From positions 1-8,474 of the forward strand of contig JAZSQT010000088.1 of assembly GCA_045538075.1 (NCBI GenBank): 8,474 bases of DNA, read 5' to 3'. The notes beneath the pieces were generated by a model. The model saw only the letters and a list, made by a program, of their open reading frames with translations, ran no database searches and was not told the DNA's origin. Every line of letters begins with the position of its first letter. Position 1 is the stretch's first letter. The stretch is from JAZSQT01 sp045538075 (GTDB lineage: Bacteria; Chrysiogenota; Deferribacteres; Deferribacterales; Mucispirillaceae). Shown here piece after piece: positions 5,953 through 8,474 of the stretch. Position numbers and translations under genes: made by a program.

Positions 5953-7803
5953 TTATTTAATTTTTTTTAATTTTTCAACTACTTTACTAAAAACTGTATC
6001 TGCATCTATACACATTTGTTTGCGTAAATCGTCAAGATTTCCATGTTCAAAAAACGTATCTGGTAAACCAACTTTTATCATTTCTATATTAAAATTATTG
6101 TCTATTATTATAGATTGAATTTCTTCGTTAAATCCACCTTTTAATACGTTCTCTTCAAAAGTAACTACTAGTTTTTTATCTTTGATTTCATTTATAATAT
6201 TTTCTTTATCTAAAGGTTTTAAAAATCTTATATTAATAAGAGACGAACTAATATTGTTATCTAATAATTTTTTATACAATTTATAACTTTCTTCAAATAT
6301 ATGCCCTGCTGATATTATCGCAATATCTTTTCCTGAAAAAACTACTTCTAACTTGCCTAATTCTACCTTTTTATATTCTATATTATCGTAACATGCCACA
6401 TTACCTCTTGGATAACGTATTGCTACAGGACTATTACAATCTAAACTAATATCAAGCATTTCTTCAAGTTCATATTTTTCTTTTGGTAACATAATAATAA
6501 TATTTGGAATAAGCCTTAAATAACTAATATCAAAAATTCCATGATGAGTTGCTCCATCTGCACCTACTATTCCAGCTCTATCAATACAAAAAGTAACTGG
6601 TAATTTAGATATTGCAACATCATGTATTATTTGGTCAAATCCTCTCTGTAAAAATGTTGAATAAACTGCAAAATACGGTTTCATTCCTGATATTGCTAAC
6701 CCTGCTGAAAAAGTAACTGCATGTTGTTCGGCTATACCAACATCAAAAAATCTATTGCTATATTTTTTAGAGAAAGTATTTAAACCAGTTCCATCTTTCA
6801 TTGCGGCAGTAATAGCAACAATTTTATCATTTGTTTCTGCCATTTCAACAATCTTTTCACCAAATACATCTGTCCAACTTTTATTATTTGATTTTTTTAA
6901 AGATTTACCAGTTTCAATATCAAAAGCTGGAACACTGTGAAAAATATCAGAATTTTCTTCAGCAAATTTATAACCCTTACCTTTTACTGTAACTGTATGA
7001 ATTAATACTGGAGAATCTAATAAAAAAGCATTTGAAAGTGCTTTTTCTATATCTTTTATGTTATGACCATTTACAGGTCCTATATAAGTTATCCCTAAAC
7101 TTTCAAAAAAAGAACCTGGTGTAAAGAAACTAACTACTGATTTTTCTATTTTTTTAGCAAAAGATAATACCTTATCGCCTAAGGGTGCATCTTCTATAAT
7201 ATTTTGCAAATCTTTTTTAACTTTCATAACAAAGTTACTTGTTAAAGTTCCAGATAAATAGCGAGAAAAAGCTCCTACATTAGGACTAATAGACATTTCA
7301 TTATCATTTAATACGATAACTAAATTTTTATCAATATTACTCAAGTTATTAAGAGCTTCAAACGCCATGCCACCACTAATAGCTCCATCACCTATAATAG
7401 CAACAGTCTTACTACTTCTTTTTTGAATATTGTTTCCAGCTACTACTCCAAGACTTTCTGATATGGCAACACTTGCATGACCAGATGTAGCAACATCGTA
7501 AGGGCTTTCGTCTGGTTTAATAAAGCCACTAATACCTTTATAAGTTCTTAACGTATGGAATTGATTAAGTCTATCTGTTAAAATTTTATAAGCATAACTT
7601 TGATGCCCAACGTCCCAAAATATTTTATCTTCATAAATGTTATAAAACCTCAATATTGCTATTGTAAGTTCTACAACACCAAGACTTGGTGCAATATGAC
7701 CACCATTTTTAGAAACTGTTTTAATTATAATGTCTCTAACTTGAGATGCGACTTCATCAAGTTCATTATAGTTAAGATTTTTTAAGTCATCTGGTAATTT
7801 CAA
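5953..7803 (-). CDS. dxs: 1-deoxy-D-xylulose-5-phosphate synthase
   Basis: Thiamine-diphosphate enzyme that joins pyruvate and glyceraldehyde 3-phosphate to DXP, the entry step of the MEP isoprenoid pathway (DXP also feeds thiamine and pyridoxal synthesis). With TTG 7803 as start it has 616 residues. Visible motifs: S-K-N-G-G-H-I-A-P (31-39, H36), G-H-Q (66-68), the ThDP/Mg site G-D-G-A-I-S-G-G (138-145) with N168, catalytic E359 in G-I-A-E-Q-H, D-R-A-G-I-V-G-A-D-G (408-417) with A-T-H-H-G (418-422), and a C-terminal transketolase domain from about 480. The start is uncertain. TTG 7803 has no Shine-Dalgarno sequence and leaves a 32-base gap after ispA, whereas an in-frame ATA at 7837-7839, giving 628 residues, sits five bases after AAGAGG and overlaps the ispA stop. 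No in-frame ATG lies near either. Confidence 0.97.
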   Translation of the reverse strand: MKLPDDLKNLNYNELDEVASQVRDIIIKTVSKNGGHIAPSLGVVELTIAILRFYNIYEDKIFWDVGHQSYAYKILTDRLNQFHTLRTYKGISGFIKPDESPYDVATSGHASVAISESLGVVAGNNIQKRSSKTVAIIGDGAISGGMAFEALNNLSNIDKNLVIVLNDNEMSISPNVGAFSRYLSGTLTSNFVMKVKKDLQNIIEDAPLGDKVLSFAKKIEKSVVSFFTPGSFFESLGITYIGPVNGHNIKDIEKALSNAFLLDSPVLIHTVTVKGKGYKFAEENSDIFHSVPAFDIETGKSLKKSNNKSWTDVFGEKIVEMAETNDKIVAITAAMKDGTGLNTFSKKYSNRFFDVGIAEQHAVTFSAGLAISGMKPYFAVYSTFLQRGFDQIIHDVAISKLPVTFCIDRAGIVGADGATHHGIFDISYLRLIPNIIIMLPKEKYELEEMLDISLDCNSPVAIRYPRGNVACYDNIEYKKVELGKLEVVFSGKDIAIISAGHIFEESYKLYKKLLDNNISSSLINIRFLKPLDKENIINEIKDKKLVVTFEENVLKGGFNEEIQSIIIDNNFNIEMIKVGLPDTFFEHGNLDDLRKQMCIDADTVFSKVVEKLKKIK

Positions 7804-7835
7804 ACTGTATATATCTATTTGAGAATTATCTTTAC

Positions 7836-8474
7836 TTATGATTGCCTCTTTGTAATATATAATGCAATTTCTTTAAGCATATCTGCTTTTCCATTATACG
7901 GAAGTAGTAAATCTATAGCTTCAGTTATTAATTCATCTGCTATTTTTTTTGATTTTTCAATACCATAAATAGTTGGGAAAGTTGCTTTTCCCTTCTCTAT
8001 ATCACTACCAACATTTTTACCTAATATATTCGTATCTGAAATTATATCTAAAATATCATCAATTATCTGAAAAGCTAATCCAATATTTTTACCAAATTTA
8101 TCAAGCCTATTTATATCTTCATCATTATTTGTAGAAATAATCGCACCTATTTTTGTTGAATATCTAATTAGTGCAGCAGTCTTATTAAGGTGTATAAAAT
8201 CTACCAATAAATTATCTGCAACTTTATTTTCTGCTTCAATATCTGCTACTTGACCAGCGACCATTCCTTTATCCCCAGCTAAAAGTGAAAGTTCATAAAT
8301 GGCTCTAATTTTTGCATCACTTGATATATCTTTATTATACTTCATATCTGATATAAATTCAAAGGCTTTTGTAAGTAAAGCATCTCCAGCTAAAATTGCT
8401 ATTGCTTCACCATATACTTTATGATTTGTAGGTTTTCCTCGTCTTAAATCATCATTATCCATTGCAGGTAAATC
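7836..8474 (-). CDS. ispA: Polyprenyl (farnesyl/geranylgeranyl) diphosphate synthase, 5' end missing
   Basis: The last 212 residues of a trans-prenyltransferase, open through the right edge. The first visible residues, D-L-P-A-M-D-N-D-D-L-R-R-G-K-P-T (counted from 8474), are the end of the first aspartate-rich motif, which lies about 80-90 residues into the usual protein. The ATG at 8460-8462 is therefore internal and not the start. Downstream are G-Q-V-A-D-I (residues 70-75 counted from that Met), H-L-N-K-T-A-A-L-I (91-99) and the second aspartate-rich motif D-D-I-L-D (135-139) in F-Q-I-I-D-D, then a K-x-x-G-S-D segment. The enzyme condenses IPP with DMAPP/GPP to C15 or C20 products; chain length cannot be set because the residues before the first motif are outside. 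It is followed by dxs, the usual IspA-Dxs pairing. Confidence 0.95.
   Translation of the reverse strand, partial: DLPAMDNDDLRRGKPTNHKVYGEAIAILAGDALLTKAFEFISDMKYNKDISSDAKIRAIYELSLLAGDKGMVAGQVADIEAENKVADNLLVDFIHLNKTAALIRYSTKIGAIISTNNDEDINRLDKFGKNIGLAFQIIDDILDIISDTNILGKNVGSDIEKGKATFPTIYGIEKSKKIADELITEAIDLLLPYNGKADMLKEIALYITKRQS
7837..7850 (-). promoter_or_regulatory. Ribosome-site-like AAGAGG followed by ATA, possible true dxs start
   Basis: On the minus strand AAGAGG (7850-7845) is followed after five bases by ATA (7839-7837), in frame with dxs. ATA and the ispA stop TAA share the four bases ATAA, the same geometry as the ATGA junction between dedA and the M23 gene. AUA is a very rare start codon, so this is a hypothesis; the conserved position and spacing are what is seen. 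Confidence 0.35.

Noticed and set aside
6755..6940. Plus-strand open frame of 61 codons
   Set aside because: Antisense to the middle of dxs, with no start signal and no recognisable protein features.
7600..7785. Plus-strand open frame of 61 codons
   Set aside because: Antisense to the N-terminal part of dxs; composition and lack of a ribosome site argue against a gene.
8460..8462. ATG as start of a 208-residue prenyltransferase
   Set aside because: The frame stays open to the right edge and encodes the end of the first aspartate-rich motif just before this Met, so the codon is internal and the gene is cut by the window.
1..8474. CRISPR array, insertion sequence, attachment site, tRNA or defence system
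   Set aside because: No spaced repeats, transposase or integrase motifs, long terminal inverted repeats or tRNA-like cloverleaf were seen on either strand; all long stretches are explained by conserved core genes.

Overview
The window is a strongly AT-rich bacterial chromosome segment, about 28-30% G+C judged by eye. It carries ordinary housekeeping and cell-envelope genes. The order ispA-dxs-nadK-recN is one I know from Geobacter-type Deltaproteobacteria (Desulfobacterota) and Deferribacteres. Together with low G+C, a rubrerythrin and an MltC-type N-terminal domain, it suggests an anaerobic or microaerophilic diderm, perhaps Deferribacterota-like. That placement is an inference from gene order and composition, not a proof.

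Layout. At the left edge (1-410, minus) is the 5' part of a gene for a secreted protein with the N-terminal domain of MltC-type lytic transglycosylases; the rest lies outside the window. A 184-base divergent intergenic region (411-594) carries candidate promoters in both directions. Two plus-strand genes follow: a classical rubrerythrin (595-1191) and ribosomal protein S20, rpsT, with a GTG start (1293-1556). A strong hairpin at 1574-1597 separates rpsT from everything to its right. Its T-tract is on the minus strand, so it is best read as the terminator of the long leftward operon.

From 8474 down to 1617 all genes are on the minus strand and tightly packed: ispA (5' end cut off by the right edge), dxs, nadK, recN, a DedA-family membrane protein and a Csd3/MepM-like M23 peptidase. 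Junctions are overlaps or gaps of 1-8 bases, except for an apparent 32-base gap before dxs that disappears if dxs starts at a non-canonical AUA codon. The operon promoter is upstream of ispA and outside the window.

How the genes fit together. Dxs opens the MEP pathway to IPP/DMAPP and IspA condenses these into C15/C20 prenyl diphosphates. Longer polyprenyl diphosphates provide the undecaprenyl lipid carrier of cell-wall synthesis. DedA proteins are implicated in returning that carrier across the membrane, and the M23 enzyme remodels the peptidoglycan made with it. NadK (NADP supply) and RecN (DNA repair) are embedded in the same operon. I found no CRISPR array, mobile element, tRNA, toxin-antitoxin pair, defence locus or clearly undescribed system. 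The points most worth checking are the dxs start, the His-to-Asp change in the M23 zinc motif, the DedA-M23 extension of the isoprenoid operon, and the edge-truncated MltC-like gene.
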